From Streptomyces sp. SCL15-4 (GTDB lineage Bacteria; Actinomycetota; Actinomycetes; Streptomycetales; Streptomycetaceae), in contig NZ_JAOBTQ010000001.1 of NCBI RefSeq assembly GCF_033366695.1, forward strand, positions 5,332,001-5,396,000: 64,000 nt of DNA, in the 5' to 3' direction. A program made the translations under genes and the position numbers. The notes below the pieces were generated by a model. That model ran no database searches. It was not told where the DNA came from and was given only the letters and a program-made list of their open reading frames with translations. Shown here piece by piece: positions 56,346-64,000 of this stretch; within the stretch, counting starts at the first letter, position 1; each line of letters begins with the position of its first letter.

Positions 56346-57503
56346 GTGCGCCGTACGGTGTTCAACGAGGATCACGAGGCGTTCCGGGAGACCCTTCGCG
56401 CCTTCATCGAGGCCGAGGTCGTCCCGGTCTACGACGAGTGGTTCGCCGCCGGCCAGGCGCCGCGCGACTTCTACTACAAGCTCGGCGAGCTGGGCGTCTT
56501 CGGCATCAGCGTGCCCGAGGAGTTCGGCGGCGCGGGCCTGGACACCCACAAGTTCGAGGCCGTCCTCTACGAGGAGACCGCGCGCGCGGGCGTACAGTTC
56601 GGCGGCTCCGGCGTGCACGTGCTGCTCGCCCTGCCCTACATCAAGATGCTCGCCACCGAGGAGCAGAAGAAGCGCTACCTGCCGAAGTTCGTCACCGGCG
56701 AGGAGATGTGGGCCATCGCGATGACGGAGCCGGGCACCGGTTCCGACCTCGCGGGCATGAAGACCACCGCCAAGCTGAGCGAGGACGGCACGCACTACGT
56801 CCTCAACGGCGCCAAGACCTTCATCACGGGCGGCGTGCACGCCGACAAGGTGATCGTCTGCGCCCGCACCGCCGCGCCGACCGCCGAGGACCGCCGCCAC
56901 GGCATCTCCCTGTTCGCCGTGGACACCAAGTCCGAGGGCTACTCCATCGGCCGCAAGCTGGACAAGCTGGGCCTGCGCACCTCCGACACCGCCGAGCTGG
57001 CCTTCGTCGACGTCAAGGTGCCCGTCGAGGACCTCCTCGGCGAGGAGAACAAGGGCTTCTACTACCTCGGCCACAACCTGGCCTCGGAGCGCTGGGGCAT
57101 CGCCTTCGGCGCCTACGCCCAGGCCAAGGCCGCCGTCCGGTTCGCCAAGCAGTACGTGCAGGAGCGCACCGTCTTCGGCAAGCCGGTCGCCCACTTCCAG
57201 AACACCAAGTTCGAGCTGGCCGCCTGCCAGGCCGAGGTGGACGCCGCCGAGGCCGTCGCCGACCGCGCCCTGGAGGCGCTGGACGCCGGCGAGCTGACCC
57301 CCGCCGAGGCCGCCTCCGCCAAGCTGTTCTGCACCGAGGTCGCGCACCGCGTCATCGACCGCTGCCTCCAGCTGCACGGCGGCTACGGCTACATGAACGA
57401 GTACCCGATCGCCCGCCTGTACGCGGACAACCGCGTCAACCGCATCTACGGCGGCACCAGCGAGATCATGAAGACGATCATCGCCAAGGACATGGGCCTG
57501 TAA
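56346..57503 (+). CDS. Acyl-CoA dehydrogenase, second type
   Basis: 385-aa FAD enzyme oxidising an acyl-CoA. FAD segments MTEPGTGSDLAGM and TFITGGVHADKV are present. The C-terminal motif YGGTSEIMKTIIAKDMGL has Gly where short-chain enzymes keep the catalytic Glu, as in long-chain/FadE types, so its substrate range should differ from that of the acdH product at 49494. The GTG at 56346 follows GGAGGTGGCGGC. A thioesterase gene follows after 36 bp, probably co-transcribed. Confidence 0.92.
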   Translation: MRRTVFNEDHEAFRETLRAFIEAEVVPVYDEWFAAGQAPRDFYYKLGELGVFGISVPEEFGGAGLDTHKFEAVLYEETARAGVQFGGSGVHVLLALPYIKMLATEEQKKRYLPKFVTGEEMWAIAMTEPGTGSDLAGMKTTAKLSEDGTHYVLNGAKTFITGGVHADKVIVCARTAAPTAEDRRHGISLFAVDTKSEGYSIGRKLDKLGLRTSDTAELAFVDVKVPVEDLLGEENKGFYYLGHNLASERWGIAFGAYAQAKAAVRFAKQYVQERTVFGKPVAHFQNTKFELAACQAEVDAAEAVADRALEALDAGELTPAEAASAKLFCTEVAHRVIDRCLQLHGGYGYMNEYPIARLYADNRVNRIYGGTSEIMKTIIAKDMGL

Positions 57504-57539
57504 GGGCACCGCGGCCACACCGGGGTATACCTGCACCTC

Positions 57540-58415
57540 ATGAGCCAGGCACTCCAGGACCTCCTCGATCTGCTCGACCTGGAGCAGATCGAGGAGGACA
57601 TCTTCCGCGGCCGGTCCCGCCCCGCCGTCGTCCCGCGCGTCTTCGGCGGGCAGGTCGCGGCGCAGGCGCTGGTCGCCGCCGGGCGCACGGTCCCCGCCGA
57701 CCGGCCCGCCCACTCCCTGCACGCGTACTTCCTGCGCCCCGGCGACCCGGGCGCGCCGATCGTCTACACCGTGGACCGCATCCGCGACGGACGGTCCTTC
57801 ACCACCCGCCGGGTGGTCGCCGTCCAGCACGGCAAGCCGATCTTCCACCTCTCCGCGTCCTTCCAGGTGTACGAGGACGGCCTGGACCACCAGGCGCCCA
57901 TGCCCGCCGCGCCCGACCCGGCGACCCTGCCCACCTCCCCGGAGCGGCTGCGCGGCTACGGCCACCTCGCCCCGGAGGTCGTCGAGCGGTTCCTGGAGGC
58001 CCGCGAGGCGGTCGACCTCAGGTACGTCGACGAGCCGCCGTACGGCCGCTACGGCGAGCCGCGCGAACCGCACTCACAGGTGTGGTTCCGCGTCAACGGC
58101 AAGCTCGACGGCGACGACCCCTTGCGCCACGTCGTCCTCGCCACCTACGTCTCGGACATGACCCTGCTGGACTCCGTGCTGCTCGCCCACGGGCGCGGCG
58201 GCTGGGCGGTCGGGGACGTCGTCGGGGCGTCGCTGGACCACGCGATGTGGTTCCACCGGCCCTTCCGGGCCGACGAATGGCTGCTGTACGACCAGGAGTC
58301 GCCGTCCGCGTCCGGCGGCCGGGGCCTCGGCCAGGCCCGCATATACACGCAGGACGGACGGCTCGCCATCACGGTCATCCAGGAGGGCGTGGTCCGCGTT
58401 CCGAGACAGCCGTGA
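57540..58415 (+). CDS. tesB: Acyl-CoA thioesterase II
   Basis: 291-aa double-hotdog thioesterase releasing free acid from acyl-CoA. Recognisable parts: RVFGGQVAAQALVAAG at the N-terminal hotdog, HSLHAYFLRPGDP, and the C-terminal catalytic half LDHAMWFHRPFRADEWLLYDQESPSA-type (split by Asp/Thr/Gln network). The length is normal for TesB. It probably limits acyl-CoA accumulation together with the preceding dehydrogenase. Confidence 0.93.
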   Translation: MSQALQDLLDLLDLEQIEEDIFRGRSRPAVVPRVFGGQVAAQALVAAGRTVPADRPAHSLHAYFLRPGDPGAPIVYTVDRIRDGRSFTTRRVVAVQHGKPIFHLSASFQVYEDGLDHQAPMPAAPDPATLPTSPERLRGYGHLAPEVVERFLEAREAVDLRYVDEPPYGRYGEPREPHSQVWFRVNGKLDGDDPLRHVVLATYVSDMTLLDSVLLAHGRGGWAVGDVVGASLDHAMWFHRPFRADEWLLYDQESPSASGGRGLGQARIYTQDGRLAITVIQEGVVRVPRQP

Positions 58416-58720
58416 CAGCCGTGTCGTTCGAGATGACTTGTGGCGTATGTCCGATTAGGCTCTCTGAGTGAAGGCCGCAGTGAACGGCATGCCCCGGATG
58501 CGGGATTTCCGGAACCTCCGGCTCCCGGCCGCAGCACCCGCCGGCGCGATCGCGTACGGGTGGACTGTGGGGGCATCGGTGAAGACGCCGTCTCGTTCGA
58601 TCCTGCTGCGGTGACACGAGAAGACCGCGCCGCATCTTCCTCATCAGCCGCGGCGACGGCCATCCACCTCGCGCTTCCTCCGAGGAACCGCGAGAGACGA
58701 TGGAGATGGAAGGTATTCCC
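58416..58720. other. Promoter region of Gly/His-rich protein
   Basis: 305 bp without a supported gene, with locally lower GC (58425-58470). GGAAGG before 58721 is the ribosome site of the next gene. Confidence 0.45.
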
Positions 58721-59140
58721 ATGCGATCACAGCGCACGAGGCGTCTTGTCGCGTTGTCCGCCTCCGGCCTGCTGCTGGCAGGCGGGGCCGCGTTCGGCAC
58801 GGCCGCGACGGCCTCCGCGTCGGACTACGGCAGCGACAGTTCCTACAGCCGGGACGACGGGGGCCATGGCTGGTGGAACAACGATGACGATGACGACGAC
58901 TACGGCTACGGCGACCACGACGGTGGCTACGGCGGCGACCACGACGGTGGTTACGGCGGTGACCACGGCGGCTACGGCGGTGACCATGGCGGCTACGGCG
59001 GTGGTGACCACGGTGGCGGCGGCGACCACGGCGGCGGCGGCGGCGACCACGGCGGCGGTGGCGGCGACCACGGCGGCGGTGGCGGTGGCCACGGCGGCGG
59101 CGGTGGCGGCGGTCACGGCGGCGGTGGCGGCGGCCACTGA
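58721..59140 (+). CDS. Secreted Gly/His/Asp-rich repeat protein
   Basis: 139-aa exported low-complexity protein. The signal peptide (about 1-34) ends near TATASASDYG. The mature part begins with an acidic DDDDDDDYGYGDHDGG stretch, then about a dozen GGDHGG(Y/G) repeats that lose Asp and Tyr toward the C-terminus, ending in a purely Gly/His tract. It contains no cysteine. Such composition could bind divalent metals or form a flexible surface layer; neither is shown. The ATG at 58721 has GGAAGG upstream; an earlier ATG at 58700 is less likely. The DNA itself is a tandem repeat, so copy number may vary. Confidence 0.7.
   Translation: MRSQRTRRLVALSASGLLLAGGAAFGTAATASASDYGSDSSYSRDDGGHGWWNNDDDDDDYGYGDHDGGYGGDHDGGYGGDHGGYGGDHGGYGGGDHGGGGDHGGGGGDHGGGGGDHGGGGGGHGGGGGGGHGGGGGGH
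58915..59136. repeat. Coding tandem repeats (GGTGACCACGGCGGC type)
   Basis: Short tandem units built from GGCGG(T/C), GACCACGGC and related triplets encode the Gly/His/Asp repeats. Such DNA is prone to slippage and assembly error. Confidence 0.75.
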
Positions 59141-59162
59141 TCCGAGGTGAACAACGGAACAT

Positions 59163-59193
59163 GGTGTGCGGCCTCCTCGCGGGGCCGCACACC
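59163..59193. terminator. Terminator, 11-bp stem
   Basis: GGTGTGCGGCC (59163-59173) pairs with GGCCGCACACC (59183-59193), between the convergent repeat-protein gene and the phosphatase-like gene. Confidence 0.75.
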
Positions 59194-59250
59194 GCTTTGC
59201 GCGCGCCTCTTGACGCCCGGTCAGGTGGCGTCCGGTCAGGTGGGGACCCG

Positions 59251-60048
59251 TCAGTCCAGTCCGGCCGCTGCCAGCAGATACGCCGTCATCGGGTCGTAGT
59301 AGCGGGGACTGGCCACGTGGTCGTCGAGCGGGACCACCACCTGCACGGTTCCCTCGGCCTCGGCGAGGAACAGCGCCGGGTCGTTGGAGTCGGCGTACCC
59401 GACCGAGTCGACGCCGTGCTGTCCCGCGTATCCGGCCCAGCCGTGGTCGGCGACGACCAGATCGGGCAGCGGACGCCCCTCGCGCTCGAGTCCGGTAAGG
59501 ACGGCCCGCATCGGCTCCCCGGAGTGGGTGTGCCACAGCGTCGCCCCGTGCTCCAGCACGGCCACGTCCGCGAACTGCATCACGTACCCCTCGTCCGTCC
59601 GCAGCCCGTCCGGCACGACCACGATCTCGCAGCCGGCGGCACGCAGCGCGGCGGCCGTGGCCCGGTGCACGTCCAGCAGCCCGCCCGGGTGCCCGGTCGC
59701 GAACAGCACCCGCTGGCGTCCCTCGGCCGCCTTGCGCAGCCGCGCCGCCATCCGCTCCAGCGCCGCCACGGTCAGTTCCGGGTCGATGGTGTCCTGTCCG
59801 TACCGGTACTCCGGGTCGTCGTTGACGCCCACCCGCTCGGCCATGACCGCCAGCACGTCCTGCTCGTCCGTCCAGCGGTCGCCCAGCTCCAGGCCGAACC
59901 AGAAGTTGCGGACACCGTTGGCGAGCTGACGGTAGTGGGAGAGGTTGTTCTCGCGGGGCGTGGCGACGTCCCCCGCGATGCGGGTGCGCACCAGATGGTC
60001 GACGAGCTGGGCGCGGCTGGGTGTCCCGGATATCGGCATGGCTCCCAT
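59251..60048 (-). CDS. Conserved actinobacterial 'phosphatase'-annotated protein
   Basis: 265-aa soluble protein of a well-conserved Streptomyces family commonly annotated as phosphatase. Conserved-looking segments: ATPRENNLSHYRQLANG, LFATGHPGGLLDVH, LWHTHSGEPMRAVL, VVADHGWAGYAGQ and PRYYDPMTAYLL. The His/Asp-rich segments suggest a metal-dependent hydrolase, but I cannot assign a substrate. Start: ATG at 60048 (or 60039). Confidence 0.7.
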   Translation of the reverse strand: MGAMPISGTPSRAQLVDHLVRTRIAGDVATPRENNLSHYRQLANGVRNFWFGLELGDRWTDEQDVLAVMAERVGVNDDPEYRYGQDTIDPELTVAALERMAARLRKAAEGRQRVLFATGHPGGLLDVHRATAAALRAAGCEIVVVPDGLRTDEGYVMQFADVAVLEHGATLWHTHSGEPMRAVLTGLEREGRPLPDLVVADHGWAGYAGQHGVDSVGYADSNDPALFLAEAEGTVQVVVPLDDHVASPRYYDPMTAYLLAAAGLD

Positions 60049-60117
60049 TGTGGGGCAGCGCGGGGCGCCGGTCCCGGGGATACCGCCCGCTGGGACGGGG
60101 GTCACGCGGCGGCGCGG

Positions 60118-61610
60118 TCAGTCCTGGCGCAGTGCGAACCACAGCTCCATGCGCACGTCCGGATGGTCCAGGTCGGTGTCCAGCAGGGCCGCGCAGCGGG
60201 CGATGCGCTGCCGCACGGTGTTGCGGTGCACGCCTAGCGCCACCGCCGTACGGTCCCAGCTGCCGTGCAGCGACAGCCAGGTGCGCAGCGTCTCGGCGAG
60301 CGCGGGCCGGCCCGCGAGGGGGGCGAGCAGGGTACGGGCGTGGGCCTCGGCGTCCGCCGCCGGCACGAGGTCCGCGAGCGCGGGCGGCCGGCGTGCCGGA
60401 GCAGCGGGGCGCGGGTGGCGCGGGCGCGGGCCAGGGCGCGGGCGGCCTGGGTGTCGGCGGCCGGCCACTCCCGGGGCCCGGCCGGGGCGCTGACGCCGAG
60501 GGTCCAGCCGGGCTGCGGCTGCGGCACCCGGTCGGCGGGCACCAGGACCCGTACGACGTCGTCGGCGAGGTCGACCAGCGGCGACGCCAGGGCGGCGCCG
60601 AGCGCGGAGGCGGTGACCGGGTCCGGCGCCTGGGCCTCCGGCCGGGCGTGCACGACGAGCCACCGGCCGGCGCCGAGCAGCGGGGCGACCTCCTCGGGCG
60701 GGGCGCCGAGCAGCAGCCGTACCAGCGCGGAGGACCGGGCCGCGCCGGCCCCGCTGTGGTGCTCGCCGGTCAGCAGGGCCAGCAGCACGGCGGCGACCGA
60801 CGCGATGGTGTGGTCCCCGGCCTCCCGCCGCGCACTCGCCACCCCGAGCACGAACCCCTCCCCGGCCCCGAGCGCGTACACGGCGAGGTGGACCCCGCCG
60901 CGGGTGTCGGTGGCGGAGGCGGGGTGCGCGGGGGTTCTCGCCGGGTGGGAGGCGGGCCTCACCACGTCGGCCAGAGCGGCCAGGGCCGCCCGCACGTCCC
61001 CCGGCGTCTCCTGTCCCGCTCCCGCGATCTCCGTGCCGTCCGGGCCGTAGAGGACCGCCCGGCCGGACAGGTGCCGGGAGAGCCGCCGGAGGACGGAGGG
61101 GATGGGGTCGGGACGGGCGGCGGCTGCCGCGAGGCTCCGCTGGGCCTCGGTGACGCGGCGCAGCTCGGCCAGCCGGGCCTGGGCCATCAGCTGCCAGACC
61201 GCGCGGGCCACGGCCGCGAACGTGGTCTGCGGCGGGACCTCCAGCAGCGGCAGGCCGTGCCGCTCGCAGGCGGCGACCAGGGCGCGCGGGACCGCCTCGT
61301 GCACCGGGGCCACGCCGAAGCCGAGGGCCGCGCCGCCCGCCGCCACGATCCGGGAGACGTACGCGTCGAAATAGGTGCCGGAGCCGGCCGCCTCCGGAAT
61401 GTGCACTCCGGCCGTGAGCAGCAGCTCGCCGCCCAGCAGATAGGGGTAGGGGTCGGTCATCTCCGAGGTGTGCGCCCCGTGGAGCACGGTCCCGGTGTCC
61501 GCCGGCCCGGCGATCTGCCGCAGGGCCAGGTCCTCGCGGGCCAGCAGCGCCTGGAGCGGGACGGGCGGGGTCGGCGGGACCGCAGGGGCCGGGGCGATCG
61601 TTTCCGGCAT
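60118..61610 (-). pseudogene. PucR-family regulator, frameshifted
   Basis: A PucR-type transcriptional regulator split by an apparent frameshift near 60380-60395. From the ATG at 61610 the N-terminal PucR domain (LQALLAREDLALRQIAG, SEMTDPYPYLLGGELLLT) and a GGDEF-like middle run in one frame to RAPLLRHAGRP. The normal continuation (ALADLVPAADAEAHARTLLA and the C-terminal HTH VALGVHRNTVRQRIARC) then lies in the -1 frame and ends at 60118. Reading on in the first frame gives an unrelated Arg-rich tail ending at 60234. Either the gene has lost its DNA-binding domain or one base is missing in the sequence. It is divergent from the symporter gene, its probable target. Confidence 0.82.
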
Positions 61611-61622
61611 GGTGTGCACACC
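61611..61622. promoter_or_regulatory. 12-bp palindrome at the pucR start
   Basis: GGTGTGCACACC is a perfect palindrome immediately upstream of the ATG at 61610 in the pucR/symporter spacer. It could be an autoregulatory operator. Confidence 0.4.
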
Positions 61623-61801
61623 CTCCATCCCGCCCCGTTCCTCTGGAGGAAACGTACACTTCGCAGTCGCTTTCCGGCCACCTACTGTCAAGGGAGCACG
61701 GCAGCCGCGGGTACGGGCGGATGTCCCCGCGAGCCGCTGCCGACCCCTGCGGAGTATCTGCACGACACGCCACCGGACAGTGCGCGAAGGAGGGCCGCCC
61801 C

Positions 61802-63268
61802 ATGGCCGTCGACTACACAGTGATCGTCGTCTATCTCGCCGGCATGCTGGCGATGGGCTGGTGGGGCATGCGCCGCGCCAAGTCCAAGAGCGAGTTCCTG
61901 GTGGCGGGCCGCCGCCTGGGCCCGGCCATGTACTCCGGCACCATGGCGGCGATCGTCCTCGGCGGCGCTTCCACCATCGGCGGCGTGGGCCTCGGCTACC
62001 GGTACGGCCTGTCCGGCGCCTGGATGGTCCTCACCATCGGCCTCGGCCTCCTCGCCCTGTCCGTGTTCTTCTCCGCCCGCATCGCCCGCCTGAAGGTCTA
62101 CACCGTCTCCGAGATGCTGGACCTGCGCTACGGCGGCCGGGCGGGCGTGATCTCGGGCGTGGTCATGTGGGCGTACACCCTCATGCTCGCGGTGACCTCC
62201 ACCATCGCCTACGCCACCATCTTCGACGTGCTGTTCGACGTGAACCGCACGGTGGCGATCGTCATCGGCGGCGCGATCGTCGTGGCGTACTCCACCCTCG
62301 GCGGGATGTGGTCCATCACCCTGACCGACATGGTGCAGTTCGTCGTCAAGACGATCGGCGTGCTGCTCCTGCTGCTGCCCATCGCGGTGGTCAAGGCGGG
62401 CGGCTTCGCCGAGATGAGGGCGAAGCTGCCGGCCTCCTACTTCGACCCGCTGGGCATCGGCGGCGAGACGATCTTCACCTATGTGCTGATCTACACGTTC
62501 GGCATGCTGATCGGCCAGGACATCTGGCAGCGCGTGTTCACCGCCCGCAGCGACCGCACCGCCCGCTGGGGCGGCACGGTGGCCGGGACCTACTGCCTGG
62601 CCTACGCCGTGGCCGGCGCGGTGATCGGCACGGCCGCCAAGGTGCTCTACCCGGAGCTGGGCAGCCCCGACGACGCCTTCGCCACCATCGTCAAGGACGA
62701 ACTCCCCGTCGGAGTGCGCGGCCTGGTGCTGGCCGCCGCCCTGGCCGCCGTGATGTCGACCTCCTCCGGCGCCCTGATCGCCTGCGCCACGGTCGCCAAC
62801 AACGACATCTGGTCCCGGCTGCGGGGCCTCGCCAAGCGCTCCGGGGAGCACGAAGAACACGACGAGGTCGCCGGCAACCGCGCCTTCATCCTGGTCATGG
62901 GCCTCGCCGTGATCGGCACCGCGATCGCGCTGAACAACGTGGTCGAGGCGCTCACCGTGGCGTACAACCTGCTCGTCGGCGGCCTGCTGGTGCCCATCCT
63001 CGGCGGCCTGCTGTGGAAGCGCGGCACGGCCCGCGGCGCGCTGGCCGCCGTCGGCGTCGGCGGCCTGGCCGTCATCGGCCTGATGGCCGGCTACGGCATC
63101 CTCGCCAACGAGCCCGTCTACTACGGCCTGTCGGCCTCCCTCGTGGCCTACGTCGCCGTCTCCCTGGCCACCCGGCCCACCGACGAGGCGGTGCTCGCCG
63201 CCTGGCGCGAGCGCCTCGCCGGGCGGTCTTCCGAACTCCCGTCCGAAACGGTCCCGGCTCACCAGTAG
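61802..63268 (+). CDS. Sodium:solute symporter (SSS family)
   Basis: 488-aa integral membrane transporter with about 13 helices and SSS-type segments (AGRRLGPAMYSGTMAAIVLGG, the sodium-site helix VMSTSSGALIACATV). Substrate unknown. Its neighbours are an agmatinase-type gene 57 bp downstream and a divergent PucR regulator, so uptake of a guanidino or other nitrogenous compound is a reasonable inference. The ATG at 61802 follows AAGGAGGGCC. Confidence 0.9.
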   Translation: MAVDYTVIVVYLAGMLAMGWWGMRRAKSKSEFLVAGRRLGPAMYSGTMAAIVLGGASTIGGVGLGYRYGLSGAWMVLTIGLGLLALSVFFSARIARLKVYTVSEMLDLRYGGRAGVISGVVMWAYTLMLAVTSTIAYATIFDVLFDVNRTVAIVIGGAIVVAYSTLGGMWSITLTDMVQFVVKTIGVLLLLLPIAVVKAGGFAEMRAKLPASYFDPLGIGGETIFTYVLIYTFGMLIGQDIWQRVFTARSDRTARWGGTVAGTYCLAYAVAGAVIGTAAKVLYPELGSPDDAFATIVKDELPVGVRGLVLAAALAAVMSTSSGALIACATVANNDIWSRLRGLAKRSGEHEEHDEVAGNRAFILVMGLAVIGTAIALNNVVEALTVAYNLLVGGLLVPILGGLLWKRGTARGALAAVGVGGLAVIGLMAGYGILANEPVYYGLSASLVAYVAVSLATRPTDEAVLAAWRERLAGRSSELPSETVPAHQ

Positions 63269-63325
63269 AGTCATAGGGAAAGCAGTACATGCGCGACGAA
63301 GCGCAGGAAAGAAGGCATTTTCACC

Positions 63326-64000
63326 ATGAGCAGCAACGAGACGCCCCGCGGCCCCGTCGACTCCTCCCGCGTCCCGCGGTACGCCGGCCCCGCGACCTTC
63401 GCCCGGCTGCCCCGCCTGGACGAGGTCGGCACCGCCGATGTCGCCGTGGTGGGCGTGCCGTTCGACTCCGGCGTCTCGTACCGGCCGGGCGCCCGCTTCG
63501 GCGGCAACGCCATCCGTGAGGCGTCCCGGCTGCTGCGCCCGTACAACCCGGCGCAGGACGCCTCCCCGTTCGCCCTGGCGCAGGTCGCCGACGGCGGTGA
63601 CATCGCGGTGAACCCGTTCAACATCAACGAGGCCGTGGAGACCGTCGAGGCCGCCGCCGACGACCTGCTCGGCACCGGCGCCCGCCTGATGACCCTCGGC
63701 GGCGACCACACCATCGCCCTGCCGCTGCTGCGCTCGGTCGCGAAGAAGCACGGCCCGGTGGCCCTGCTGCACTTCGACGCCCACCTGGACACCTGGGACA
63801 CCTACTTCGGCGCCGAGTACACCCACGGCACGCCGTTCCGCCGCGCGGTGGAGGAGGGCATCCTCGACACCTCGGCCCTCTCCCACGTCGGCACCCGCGG
63901 CCCGCTGTACGGCAAGCAGGACCTCACCGACGACGAGAAGATGGGCTTCGGCATCGTCACCTCGGCGGACGTCTACCGCCGCGGCGCCGACGAGGTGGCC
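63326..64000 (+). CDS. speB: Agmatinase/ureohydrolase family, cut by window edge
   Basis: First 225 codons of a manganese-dependent ureohydrolase that releases urea from agmatine or a related guanidino acid (guanidinobutyrase is also possible). Metal-binding motifs [11 protein letters not shown] and [12 protein letters not shown] are present with family N-terminus [18 protein letters not shown]; the final metal motif lies beyond the edge. The ATG at 63326 follows AGAAGG. Likely co-transcribed with the symporter. Confidence 0.88.
   Translation, partial: MSSNETPRGPVDSSRVPRYAGPATFARLPRLDEVGTADVAVVGVPFDSGVSYRPGARFGGNAIREASRLLRPYNPAQDASPFALAQVADGGDIAVNPFNINEAVETVEAAADDLLGTGARLMTLGGDHTIALPLLRSVAKKHGPVALLHFDAHLDTWDTYFGAEYTHGTPFRRAVEEGILDTSALSHVGTRGPLYGKQDLTDDEKMGFGIVTSADVYRRGADEVA

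Overview
This 64 kb window is a Streptomyces chromosome segment. The GC content is very high, many genes start with GTG or TTG, and TTA codons are almost absent. From memory, the gene order cdgA ... ceb operon - ornA - adpA - glmS - hexosaminidase - desDCBAFE - leucine/isovalerate catabolism matches the core region described for S. coelicolor and relatives. No insertion sequence, integrase, prophage or CRISPR array was seen, so this is core rather than accessory DNA.

Region 1 (1-13.4 kb): a truncated 2-hydroxyacid dehydrogenase; a maleate-isomerase/Asp-Glu-racemase relative lacking both catalytic cysteines; two small conserved proteins; tRNA-Lys(CTT); a secreted M6-type protease; the cyclic-di-GMP enzyme CdgA; a luciferase-like oxidoreductase; a tightly packed operon of a Cas4/AddB-like Fe-S nuclease, an unrecognised 529-aa protein and an SF1B Upf1/Dna2-like helicase; a PAP2 phosphatase; and a histidine phosphatase. 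The nuclease-helicase operon is the best candidate here for an undescribed system.

Region 2 (13.4-31 kb): a TPR/HTH regulator; a small cysteine-containing protein; a spermidine-synthase-like protein; a response regulator/histidine kinase pair directly upstream of a secreted CBM2-GH18 protein; and cellobiose utilisation. The last consists of the ABC operon cebEFG plus beta-glucosidase bglC, flanked on both sides by LacI regulators, with a second beta-glucosidase on the other strand. CebR-type operators lie before three transcription units.

Region 3 (31-42 kb): tRNA-His, oligoribonuclease ornA, and the developmental regulator adpA carrying the only in-frame TTA codon found in the window. These are followed by a universal stress protein, membrane proteins, glmS, a Tat-exported metallophosphoesterase with a PHO-box-like site, a DUF4429 protein and a secreted GH20 hexosaminidase.

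Region 4 (42-49 kb): desferrioxamine biosynthesis and uptake (desEF, desABCD) behind two iron boxes.

Region 5 (49-58.4 kb): a leucine/isovalerate catabolic operon (carboxyltransferase, biotin carboxylase, HMG-CoA lyase, acyl-CoA dehydrogenase) divergent from a TetR regulator with two operator copies between them, then a second acyl-CoA dehydrogenase and a thioesterase II.

Region 6 (58.4-64 kb): a secreted Gly/His/Asp-rich protein, a conserved phosphatase-like protein, a frameshifted PucR regulator, a sodium:solute symporter and the start of an agmatinase-family gene. Functionally the window links polymer degradation (chitin, cellobiose), cell-wall amino-sugar supply, iron acquisition and developmental control.
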